DNA of 64,000 bases, taken from assembly GCA_946894095.1 (NCBI GenBank), contig OX335646.2:20020077-20084076 (forward strand), given 5' to 3'. The translations under genes and the position numbers were made by a program. This document shows positions 55,328 through 64,000 of this stretch, piece by piece. A model generated the notes under the pieces. That model was given only the letters and a program-made list of their open reading frames with translations. It was not told where the DNA came from and ran no database searches. The stretch comes from Incurvaria masculella (Eukaryota; Arthropoda; Insecta; Lepidoptera; Incurvariidae). Numbering within the stretch: the stretch's first letter is position 1; each line of letters opens with the position of its first letter.

Positions 55328-55714
55328 TTTTTTTTTTTTATGTGATTGGACATGGATGGCTAATACCACAAGTTCTGTCATGGTATTAGCCCAACACACC
55401 ACATGGGAACTAGATGCCATGCCAGGACCTTCCTTATATTGCACGGCTACATTGAACTGGATGGAAAACACGGACAATTTTCATTGCCGCTTCGACCATC
55501 GTTCATCCAATGCGATGGTACCAACCCGGGCGGGATAAACCCTACCACCTAGTAAGTAAGGAAGGGGACCTACAGCTTAACGTGGAATCCGAACCACGGC
55601 CAGCCTCTCTCAACGGTCGAATGGTCACCCATCCAAGACCAGACCGGACCCAGCGTTGCTTAACTTCGGAGAGCGATCGCCGAAGTGTCGCGCCACTCGG
55701 CCACTGAGGCTGAC
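55328..55714 (-). mobile_element. 5S rRNA-headed SINE, complete copy
   Basis: On the minus strand the order is 5S-like head (GCCTCAGTGGCCGAGTGGCG, then CCGAAGTTAAGCAACG at about 55653-55668, then GGATGGGTGACC), linker GAGAGAGGCTGGCCGTGG, shared body, and tail TCCAATCACATAAAAAAA. About 387 bp. This copy is the reference for the family's full length. It is nearly identical to 42078-42318 over the shared part. Confidence 0.92.
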
Positions 55715-55727
55715 AAATGTAATGATT

Positions 55728-55790
55728 GTATGTATGTATGTATAATCTACCGTGAAGCAAGGACGCATTCATTGAAGAAAGAGCGTTAAA
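55728..55790 (-). mobile_element. tRNA-Leu-like SINE, short 3' piece
   Basis: GTATGTATGTATGTATAATC, TACCGTGAAGCAAGGACGCA and TTCATTGAAGAAAGAGC are the minus-strand version of the 3' region. It lies 60 bases from a full copy in the other orientation. Confidence 0.7.
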
Positions 55791-55849
55791 TAAATATATG
55801 AGGATAACGAATAAATGTAAGATCTTAAACACTGTGTTAGTAGGAGGCA

Positions 55850-56095
55850 TTCATTACGGGAGGAGGGACTGTAGGGTATAAAGCCGGTGGCGAAATAGGT
55901 AGACGCAATACCCGCGTATGGTATGTTTTGCTGGTTCGGGTACAGCCTTGCAGTATATTCGTAAAGAAGTTATTTTTACTGGGCTCTTTCTTCAATTAAT
56001 GTGTCCTTGCTTCACGGTCGATTATACATACATACATATCACGTTCCTTGGAATAAGCGACGTACCTGCTTAGTACGAAAAAGTATATTTACTTA
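55850..56095 (+). mobile_element. tRNA-Leu-like SINE, full copy 2
   Basis: A box TGGCGAAATAGG at 55888-55899 and a degenerate B box GGTTCGGGTAC at 55933-55943. Then CTTGCAGTATATTCGTAAAG, GGGCTCTTTCTTCAATTAAT, GTCCTTGCTTCACGGTCG, the ATACATACAT run and CCTGCTTAGTACGAAAAAGT. Body and tail are unrelated to the HaSE-like family. Confidence 0.8.
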
Positions 56096-57770
56096 ATTTT
56101 TTCATGATTTTTTATGCATATTTGCCCCGTTAGAGCAATCAAAAGATCGGAGGCAGTTTTTTCTTAAAATTATGGCTAGACCATCAATCTACAAACTTAT
56201 CTTTTTTATTTTCCATATTAGTTGTACTTATTTTTAAATAAAGTTAAATATCGTTTTACTTACGCCCTTATGGTAGTAAATGAAATCACGTGCTAGCACC
56301 CCCTTAAAGGCTGCTCTCTTAATGTGGGTAATGCCTATTTTTTTACATTTGCGTCGTATAAACGATTGTAATGAACGCAATAAGAGAGGCAATTCCTTTG
56401 ATGAAACGTAATAAGTTTAATGTAATTGGTTTACATTTCAAGGATATTCTCCTATTGCTCTGCGTTAATTCCGCTACCTTGAACCTTTAAATATTCTCGG
56501 ACCTTTTGCGAATATGCGTAACATATCTGACATAACTAAGTTGTGTATATTTTGTCTAATCTTTTAGATCGGATACATATGTAGATAAGTTTAACTGGAC
56601 TTGTGTTATTTTCATTAAATATTTAGGGCTATTAGAAAACCGTAGATTGAACATATGTAAATGTTTTCATACAAAAGTAGTGCATTGAAGCAGTCAATGA
56701 CCAATAAATCAATGAACTTCATTTAAATGATCCCAAAAGATACAATGGAAATTCAACCTCCAGCCACTGTGATGGATGACTATGACACTGACTGAACATT
56801 CTGTAAACTTAATTTATTTATTTCATTATTATTGACTGCTTCTCTTTGTTATTTATTTGTATCGTGTACTGTACCCATTTTAAATAAATATACCTACCTA
56901 CTGATACTTCTTCTTTAATTGTAAATCAAACTAACTAATTGTGACGTGTAGAAAGTTATATCAAATAAATGAACTATGAACTAGATGGTACAGCTGATGA
57001 ATAGCCGCCGCTGACCCATTTTTACGAACCCAAGTACTATAAAATGAACACAAGAAGAATACAGAACACTAAAATTTAATTTAACTTATCGTCGAGATCT
57101 AATTAAATGAACGTTTGCTTGCTTAAGTTGAATCAACTATTTAATACATAAAATATTCTCCAAGGCAGACATTTCTGAAAGCATAAGAAAGTATAAACAT
57201 TTAAGATTGCCTTCAATCCTAGGCAAAGACTGTTTGACTTTCGTCTTATCTCAGTACCTATTGGTTAGCGTATAATTTTCATAAAGATAACTTAACCCTA
57301 CTTCAATATGCCAGCTTTAGTCCGACTGTGATTTGTTAATCCTCTGCGCTTGCCTCCATCAAGGCGGAAGCGACTAGCCGCCGCCGCCGCCGCCTCCGCC
57401 GTCTCCGCCTCCGCTCCGGCCTCGGCGAGATATTTTTTATTTAAATTTCTAACATTTTGCCCTGGATAACTTCACGTTTTCCTGCTCGGAAGATTTAATG
57501 CTTCGCTGAAATTAACGCGGTACGTACTGGAAATGTATAAAGCGTTTTACTTTTCAACAGACATATTACTTCGTTCATAAGGTCTTGTTGCAATCACACT
57601 TCCATTTTCAAAAACTTCAAACTGAAGCTAAATCTAAATGCGTTGTTTATTTCGATAGAAAAATAGCTAAACAACATAATTATCAACATGTCAACAATAG
57701 TTTCTAGTAATTCAAAACTTTGAAAAGAAATTTTAACGTTTCTATTTTTTAACAATAAACTTCTAATGAG
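56096..57770. other. unassigned sequence, possible noncoding element and CCG run
   Basis: 56300-56540 is non-repetitive with motifs such as TTAATGTAATTGGTTTACAT and ACCTTGAACCTTTAAA. 57359-57428 is a (CCG/CCT)-rich trinucleotide stretch, GCCGCCGCCGCCGCCTCCGC. No exon recognised. Confidence 0.35.
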
Positions 57771-57800
57771 TGCAGTCAACACGCGCATGTGTTGACTGCA
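57771..57800. repeat. perfect 12-base inverted repeat
   Basis: TGCAGTCAACAC, loop GCGCAT, GTGTTGACTGCA. Confidence 0.9.
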
Positions 57801-59079
57801 GAAACGCAAACGTATTCAAAGAAAACGTAACATCTGGCTTTTACCGTAATAAATCCCCTTGACATCTAAACGAAAAACTCGATTGTTGTTTTGTTTGAAA
57901 CAAATGAAATGTGTTAGTCAAACAAGTTTGTAAAAAAAAAAATCACTGTAAATCCTGCGTCCGACTTAGTTTCACAATGGATATGGCTCCAGGCAGCAGC
58001 GGAAGTTGCTCAGGCGACTAGTAGGTTCCTATAGGGCGGCAGCCAGTCCGCTCCGCCTAGGAATCACCACTCTTTAAATATTTAATGCCCTTGTCTTAGC
58101 TTCTGGTCGGCGGCCCAGCGTATTGTCTCAGCCTTATTAACATGATAAATTGTGTTTATTGTTATAAAGTTGTTGAATAGTGACGCTTTGTTAATGTCTT
58201 CCTAGTTTACGTACTGTGGTTTGATAATATTATGTAATTTAGCTGTTTGGATGTATAGAGCGCATTACCCTCGGCATTAGCAATTGCAAGGAAAATGCAT
58301 GTGGGTCAAAGTCTAAGGGACACATTCTCGATAACGTAAAACATGCATGCATGGGGTGCAAGACTCCGCTTTTTTAAATTTATAAATAAATAAATTATCT
58401 ATCGCACCCCACGTTTTTAATTTAAGAATAAAATACCGTTTCGACAATAACGTGGTTGGTTAGGTTTTGCATTTTCATCTAGTCCTGGGCTATGTTTAAA
58501 GTTTCAAGTGCTAGCTCGACCAAACAAAGCAAAATGTGTACTTAACAGACACGATTTAATTAAGAAATATACAGACAAAAAATAAGTAAGTTTAATAGAA
58601 AAATTTACTGTTAAATCATTCTGAAAACTGTAAAGATGCAGCTAAAATATAACAATTTACATTTCACAATTTTTAAATTTTTTACCGATCGATACATTTC
58701 TGATGTCTCAATAACTATTTCGGTATTTATCAATGTGTAACTTACACCGAGTATATGTTCTTCCTAAAACTTGTATAGAGTGTAACACATCAGGTCGCCA
58801 CAACCACAATTCCAGCGTTCTCTTCAACTGGCTCGAAGTTATGGCGCAAAACTTGGAACGTAACTATTCTGTGGAAATGTTCAGGCTGACTTCTACAAAG
58901 GCAATAGCTCAAGCCTGTCTTCGCAATTATATATCATATAATATCTGGCTCTGGCATCATTTACGTTTTCTATACTTAATTTGCAATTATAATGATTGCA
59001 CAAAAATTCATAATGGCCAACTGATTGTTTTTTGCTATGCCCGATACTTGTTTGTGACTTGTCTGTATATTTTTCCATT
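57801..59079. other. unassigned sequence
   Basis: Holds GGGGTGC and GCACCCCACGTTTTT at 58350-58400, reminiscent of the loop-proximal ends of the 25.6-kb palindrome. A 124-codon plus frame from 58733 has no recognisable domain and ends inside a SINE scrap, so it is not called as a gene. Confidence 0.35.
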
Positions 59080-59145
59080 CACGATATTAGGCGAACACAC
59101 TACATAGGAAACGGGTGCCCATCCCAGGACCATCCGTAAATTCCA
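59080..59145 (-). mobile_element. SINE scrap
   Basis: GATATTAGGCGAACACACTA and ACGGGTGCCCATCCCAGGAC are altered family sequence on the minus strand. Confidence 0.6.
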
Positions 59146-59290
59146 CAATGGTAAACTTGTTTACAATCCGCTCAAAAATTTGTTAAGATATTAAAAACAA
59201 ACAACTCTACAATATTTCTATTCTTGTCCGTCACATTTCTAGAATAAGTGTTCAAAAAATTTGAAATATCTGGAATGTTGCTGTTATTAT

Positions 59291-59320
59291 CTTTGTATCG
59301 ATTTCGTCATCGATACAAAG
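59291..59320. repeat. perfect 12-base inverted repeat
   Basis: CTTTGTATCGAT, loop TTCGTC, ATCGATACAAAG. Confidence 0.9.
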
Positions 59321-59379
59321 TGCTTCTATGGAGAGTTAGGCGGAGATGATAGAGCCAGAAATGATCACGCATATACGTT

Positions 59380-59560
59380 TACAGGTGCCACGCGCCAGAT
59401 TTTTACAAAGCATATTTTATTTCGCGGTACGTTTTCCTCGGCAGCCCTGGCACGACAATTTCACTCACTTCTACTCTGAAAATGTGTTTGTCTTGTCACA
59501 CATTCCCTCTGTAGCGCAAACAGTCTAAACATGCCCTTTTAAATTTTCGCCACTATCATC
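59380..59560. repeat. dispersed repeat pair with 37180-37370
   Basis: Matches listed for 37180-37370 appear here in the same order. A second shared part follows, ACACATTCCCTC here against TCACCCATTCCC there. Confidence 0.5.
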
Positions 59561-60654
59561 ATCTTTCAGATGACAACGCTCTCAAACCTGATATATTGCG
59601 GAACTTGTAAAATCACTTGTAAATTTACCTTTATTAAAAAGTTAATCTACATTCAATGACGTGATTGATTGAAGCCCTTATATGACCAGAAAGACCTTAT
59701 ATTGCAATAGGGTAACAAGTTATCATCGAATAACAGATGAAAATTAATGAAGGCCTAATCTCTGGTTTTATCAACGGCTTAGCTTTCCAAGATTACGTTT
59801 CCCATTTGCCCAAGATTATTTGAGATCTGCGAATATCCAAACGCGTTCAGATATTGGGGGCTCCACTACAATAACTACTACAGCTGTCGCACCGCCCGCA
59901 CACAAGTCCCGCGACTCGTGTTATCGCATGTATTATTGTAATCCGGCGCGCTCGTCGACTGTCGTAAACTTCCAGAGATGCGTCCGGGGATAACAGAACG
60001 TATGACAAGCTATAAATTATTCAAGGACCAGCGCCTTTGTTTCCTCGGCCTACGATTCCGTTGAACAGGTCTAATAAAGGTAATGGTTTCTGGGTGGGAC
60101 GCCGCTAGAACAATTGTTCAGATTTGTGGCTCTCATTTGAGATAGGCATTTGTGACGTTATTCCAAGATGAAGTCTTAATTTGATATTTTGAATTATAAA
60201 CTATCTGCTATGAAGTCGGATAGGAACATTAACATCGAAAGTAAAATCGCGAGATTAAAATAATTAAAGAAGTTTTAACGGTGTCCTATCGATATGTATT
60301 TTTTTTATTGATGTAATTAGCGGTCCGGTCAACGAGGATATTTTAATGTGTAACTGAAACACATATCATTGTGAATGATTATTTAATATTCACAATTCAT
60401 TTAGGCAGAAAGAAAACGATGTAAACGTTAATGCAGTGCCAATAGCCTAAATTTAGCTCAATATTATGGAGATAAGTGTTTTGTGTACTTTTGTTTTTTT
60501 GTTATTCAGCATTGTGCCTTTACCACCTTGTGCTGCGTGGGTTTTAATTATAAACTTGTAAAGTAATAATAATAAAAAGTACACCTGCATTTATTCAGAT
60601 TCATGACGTAAGAGGCAACAAAGTGATCTGACGTTCGTCCACAAAGACTGCAAT
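59561..60654. other. unassigned sequence, possible noncoding element
   Basis: 59800-60070 is balanced in composition with TATTATTGTAATCCGGCGCG, GCTATAAATTATTCAAGGAC and CGACTCGTGTTATCGCATG. No coding potential was recognised. Confidence 0.3.
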
Positions 60655-60905
60655 TGTTTACTAGGTGGCAGTTTTAATCCTACCCTGGTTGGTAACGACG
60701 GTCGAAACGGCAATGAATGTCCATATTGTATGTCCAATGCAATCTTCATCAGCCTTTTGGTGTCCACTGCTAGACGTAGGCCTCCCCCTGACTTTGCCAA
60801 GTTGTGAGGTCTCCTGTTTTTCTCCACCAGTTGTCACCTGCGGTCTGAGGTATATCGTCTGACCATTCCAGCAGTATAGCCGTGCAATCTATGGAAGGTC
60901 CTGTC
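60655..60905 (+). mobile_element. SINE split by an RTE-like LINE 3' end
   Basis: CTAGGTGGCAGTTTTAATCC, CTGGTTGGTAACGACGGTCG and AAACGGCAATGAATGTCC are body; TAGCCGTGCAATCTATGGAA and GGTCCTGTC resume it from about 60877. The intervening DNA is LINE sequence on the minus strand. Confidence 0.7.
60749..60868 (-). pseudogene. RTE-like LINE C-terminus inserted in a SINE
   Basis: The minus strand reads EWSDDIPQTAGDNWWRK, then TGDLTTWQSQGEAYV, a stop, then QWTPKG and a stop. This is the same protein end as 29214-29348, with the first Q of QQWT changed to a stop (TAG). It is clearer than the 29-kb copy in its AGxNWxRK part. Confidence 0.75.
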
Positions 60906-60983
60906 AACTTTAACTTTTATTTCTAATATAAACTTCTCAGCGCTATCACTTATACAGCTTCCGTCCGTATCGATCTGCTGGGG

Positions 60984-61590
60984 ATGTCTTACTGCACTTC
61001 TCACATGAGATGGGCGATGCATTCGAAAATCACGACGAAGGTATGGCTACCGGCCTGGATATCGCTAAAACGTTTGGCCGTCTTGCACAAGGCACTACTT
61101 TCCAAGTTTCCATTCTACAGCCGTCCAACCAATCTGTGTGACATCCAGCTGACTTTCTGCATAGCCACAAAATAAAATTCTTGCTTGAAAGCCTGTGCTC
61201 CAAACCCAAGTCGTGCATGAATGACAGTGAATTCAAACAGTGAATGAAGGCCTACATCCAGCTCAGCTCCATGCTGTCCTCATCCATTTTTCTACTGCAA
61301 ATAAATGATTAGGAACAGTGATGTCTACGCAGATGAAAGCACGGACAGCATGGACGTTGCTCTGCGGAACTTGCATCCCTTATTCCTCCCCATCCTACCT
61401 ATATCCGGAGCACCCGCCGCAGTGACACCTCGTGGTTGACATTAGGCATATAGAACGAACCGTTTCTCAAACCCAATTCTCTGCCACACCGCCAGGATAT
61501 GGAACTGACTGCCGGCGGGTCTCTTTCCTCAAACATGTAACCTCCTTCAAACGTAATTTGTGCAAGCTCGATGGGTCAGCGAAAGTCCGA
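60984..61590 (+). pseudogene. Jockey/CR1-like LINE, deleted and frameshifted RT
   Basis: In shifting frames the strand gives LDIAKTF, then HKALLSKFPFYSRPTNLC (RT domain 2), then VYADESTDSMDVA (the YADD box, here YADE), then HTARIWN and LPAGLFPQTCNLLQTN (the WNxLP and NLxxFK end). Domains between these are deleted, so the 600 bp stand for about half of the RT. It is inactive. Confidence 0.7.
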
Positions 61591-61661
61591 ATATCCACTG
61601 GTATGGTGCGTCGTTGAGCGTGGTTTGGCGAGGCGAGAATATTTAACTTTTTTTAGTGGTC

Positions 61662-61993
61662 AGTCTGAGTTATTACCTAAATTGGCGTTTACGGAACTTC
61701 GCAGTTACGTAAAAACGTCAAAGCCCATACAAATGTTTACTACTTATTCTGTGGTTTTGCTTCTTCAAGCTGTCAAAGTCAAACTCGGACTTCCGATTTG
61801 TATGAAAACGCGGAGGCGGCGTAAACGGCAACGACGTATTTGCCCACGGTGAGTAAGCTGTCAAATCAAACTCGGACTCGCAAATGTTAATTCGTTTAAT
61901 GCCCACTGCACGCGCTCCTCAATTTGTTCATACATTTGAAAACGCCAGTCGATCGGTTTGGCGTAAACGCCAATTTAGGTGACCACTGGGACT
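61662..61993 (+). mobile_element. MITE with AGTC inverted ends, copy 2
   Basis: The left AGTCTGAGTTATTACCTAAA and the complement of the right end AGTCCCAGTGGTCACCTAAA correspond to the ends of 6838-7121. TTGGCGTTTACG follows on both sides. The interior shares CAAACTCGGACTCGCAAATG and CGATCGGTTTGGCGTAAACG with copy 1 in reverse order, so the two interiors lie in opposite orientation. Confidence 0.82.
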
Positions 61994-63821
61994 ACGGGCT
62001 CTGAGCACCTTGGTCGTTAGCACAGCCACCCATACCGTTTTTTCATAGGAAAGCCACTATAGGGTGCGATGTACAAACATATCTTTAATAAGTATACTTT
62101 GAACAACGTTGCAAGCGAAGATCAAATATAATTGGAGCATAGCACTTAAATAACTTTCCACATGACGATCTACTTAAACTAATGAAAAATAAGATTTAGA
62201 CATATCAGCTTAGGCTGCCTGTCTAAAATAAATAAATCAATAAAATACCACCTACAAATGAGCAAAGAAAAAGGCCGAGCAGGCTTTGAGAGGGAGTGTG
62301 CCGTAATATTATAACACCATAAAGGGCGTAATGTATAAAAATAAAAGAGTCGCCTAGACGAAATGAATAAGAAGACATGCTAATATAAACACGGTTAGCA
62401 AAAAGAAATAATAATCATTCTCGTTTGCGAAGAAAAGGCAGAGTTTATTTTGTTGCCGCTACCTAAATAATTGGCTGACCTCGGACGCCCTCGGGAGCGA
62501 CTCGAAGCGGTCACGGACTTGTTTACGAACGACCATAAAGAAAATATTTGAGGGTCCTTAGATTTACCTACATTATGGAAGCAGGCTCTCCAGCGCCAAG
62601 CTTTGTTTATTTTGGTATTCCGATTCGATAACAATATACAAATAATGCTGAAATGTTTTATGTTACGCGAAATATTCGAAAATAACGAAACCTCGTGCTC
62701 TCAATAAATACCATTTCATATTGGAAATATGTTCACCTGTTATCTAGCAGTATCTCCTTGACTGTTCAGGGACATTCAGCTCAATAAATCTGTAGTTAAT
62801 AGCCTGAATTGTGTCTAAAATTAAGCTAAGCCTCAATCTACGTACCGACTGTTTCTAAGTCGAGTTGATTATAAACCATGTTTTCCCATGAGAACCCTTG
62901 ATGACATCGTAACGAACATAGGTATGGTATCGTAAATGTTCATATGCTCATAATTTGTAAAGTAAATGTGGTTTTTTAATATTTTCTGTATCAAGGTGTA
63001 CACACACAGAGAGAGAGACCTTTAAAGACCTTCTTAGCTGAAGCCATACATTATTTTTGAGTTTCGCAGCCATTGTATGTGAGCTGTATAATAAGCCATT
63101 AGTTTCGTGTTACGGCGCCGTTACTAGCTTTTATAATGGTTTAGGCAATGAGAAAGGGATTGAATGACAAATTACCGTTTGCACCACCGCTAGCCAAACT
63201 TTTAGTCGTTTTGTAAGGTGACGAAAGCGGAACCACCCTATTTATCAAATTGAATTGCTTCGTTGTTATTCTCGATGTGTACTCATTACGTATCAAGAAT
63301 TACCTCCAATTTTTATTCCGTGGGAGCTAAGCGTAATTTTAGATGAATCCTTCCTTTTAAGGCGAGATTCATTTCCATCCATTTAAGAGCATCCTCATAC
63401 CTCAACATTTTTGCGAAAGTGCCCGCCCATTCAACCCCGGCTCCCCCCGAGGGAAGGGAGCCGCACCGCGGCATGCGAGCGGCGCGAGGGACGCAACTGC
63501 CGTTGCCGATGCCGTTGATTGTATGAAAAATATCTGTTTTAATCACGATTTGCAGAAAAAAAAGCCAAGATTTTGGAGCACACACAGCAGTTTAGAAAAA
63601 ATATTTATGGAAAAAATAATCAAACTTAATCAAATATATTAAATCAATGTAAATCAATTAAACCCAGCATGCATATAAGCCTTTCAATCAATCACAATAA
63701 AACTTAAATATCTGATAAAATCCAAACGAATTCAACTCACATAAGAACATAGGTTGGGCGTTCATAAATAAAATAAAATACGATCGTAAAGAGTATTAAA
63801 AATACGTTTCATTCAACGGCA
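61994..63821. other. unassigned sequence, possible noncoding elements and CpG patch
   Basis: 62240-62700 is non-repetitive with CACCATAAAGGGCGTAATGT, CTAAATAATTGGCTGACC and TTTGTTTATTTTGGTATTCC (homeodomain- and forkhead-like). 63415-63500 is GC-rich (GAGCCGCACCGCGGCATGCG). A 90-codon minus frame there shows no domain. Confidence 0.3.
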
Positions 63822-63945
63822 GCGAGGCTGGAAGGACGGGAGTAGAAACAGAAACTCGTTTGTATGGGGGCAGCGTAGCCACTTTTGCATATAATATTTA
63901 CAGCGCCGGCGAGCGAGCTCGGTTACGAATTGACTTAATAATGAT
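63822..63945 (+). repeat. dispersed repeat, shared with 21190-21330
   Basis: GGCAGCGAGGCTGGAAGGAC, AACTCGTTTGTATGGGGGCA and GAGCTCGGTTACGAATTGAC are in the same order as at 21190. The rest of the copy may lie beyond the window. Confidence 0.5.
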
Positions 63946-64000
63946 TTTCTCGGTTACCAGCAACACGGAAGAATATCTCAGGACCCTATTTAGAGCAAAG

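Noticed and set aside
55640..55714. 5S rRNA gene on the minus strand
   Set aside because: Only the inner and 3' parts of the 5S sequence are present, fused to a SINE body with a poly(A)-like tail. The same fusion recurs at 42078 and 43079.
55880..55950. tRNA-Leu gene
   Set aside because: The head continues into a dispersed repeat, B box is degenerate and no acceptor stem closes.
58733..59107. 124-codon plus frame with several cysteines
   Set aside because: No recognisable domain, no splice or promoter context, and its end lies in a SINE scrap. It was kept only as a note.

Overview
This window looks like gene-poor, transposon-rich nuclear DNA from a moth, most probably a noctuoid. The DNA is AT-rich, has no operon-like gene order and contains no long conserved reading frame. 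The best taxonomic clue is a SINE system in which one body and 3' tail is joined either to a tRNA-like head or to a 5S rRNA-like head. From memory this matches the HaSE1 (tRNA) and HaSE3 (5S) families described in Helicoverpa armigera. Repeats with a (GTCY)n tract and the 'TTAACCGACTTC' family are also lepidopteran hallmarks, again from memory. I could not assign any exon of a host protein-coding gene. Every predicted frame over about 60 codons is either part of a recognisable repeat or has no feature that I can recognise.

Layout. 1-9.5 kb: two foldback MITEs with 3-bp target duplications plus a fragment, a full tRNA-headed SINE, a MITE with AGTC-type ends, and the first TTAA element. 9.5-24.5 kb: an RTE-like LINE remnant, an 800-bp foldback element, several short MITEs, LINE 3' ends, tRNA-Leu-like SINEs, a fused (GTCY)n/5S-SINE pair and a degenerate Jockey-like LINE. 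24.6-30.3 kb: a three-unit 175-bp tandem repeat, then a near-perfect palindrome with arms of about 208 bp, a second TTAA element, a SINE, an RTE 3' end and the first foldback hairpin of the GCAGGCCT family. 30.4-42 kb: scattered SINE copies, a possible LTR-type reverse-transcriptase scrap, and a second TTAA family flanked by a direct repeat.

42-56 kb is the densest nest. It holds 5S-headed SINEs, one split by a MITE that left a clean 3-bp duplication. A palindromic element there carries a CCTAA (telomere-like) run. The same stretch has two full (GTCY)n elements, foldback hairpins (two in tandem), a TTAA element lying between two 76-bp copies of its flank, a SINE split by a LINE with a 9-bp duplication, and a second TTAA-family copy split by a (GTCY)n element. 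56-64 kb is quieter: LINE remnants, a second AGTC-type MITE, and non-repetitive stretches with GC-rich or homeodomain-like short motifs that could be conserved noncoding DNA.

The sequences do not act as a pathway. They form layered insertions whose order can be read: MITE into SINE, LINE into SINE, and (GTCY)n element into TTAA element. The most unusual structures are the long near-identical palindrome at 25.6-26.1 kb, the repeat-element-repeat structure at 46.2-46.9 kb, and the telomere-like run at the centre of the palindrome at 42.6-43.05 kb. All family names rest on reading the sequence and on memory, not on a database search.
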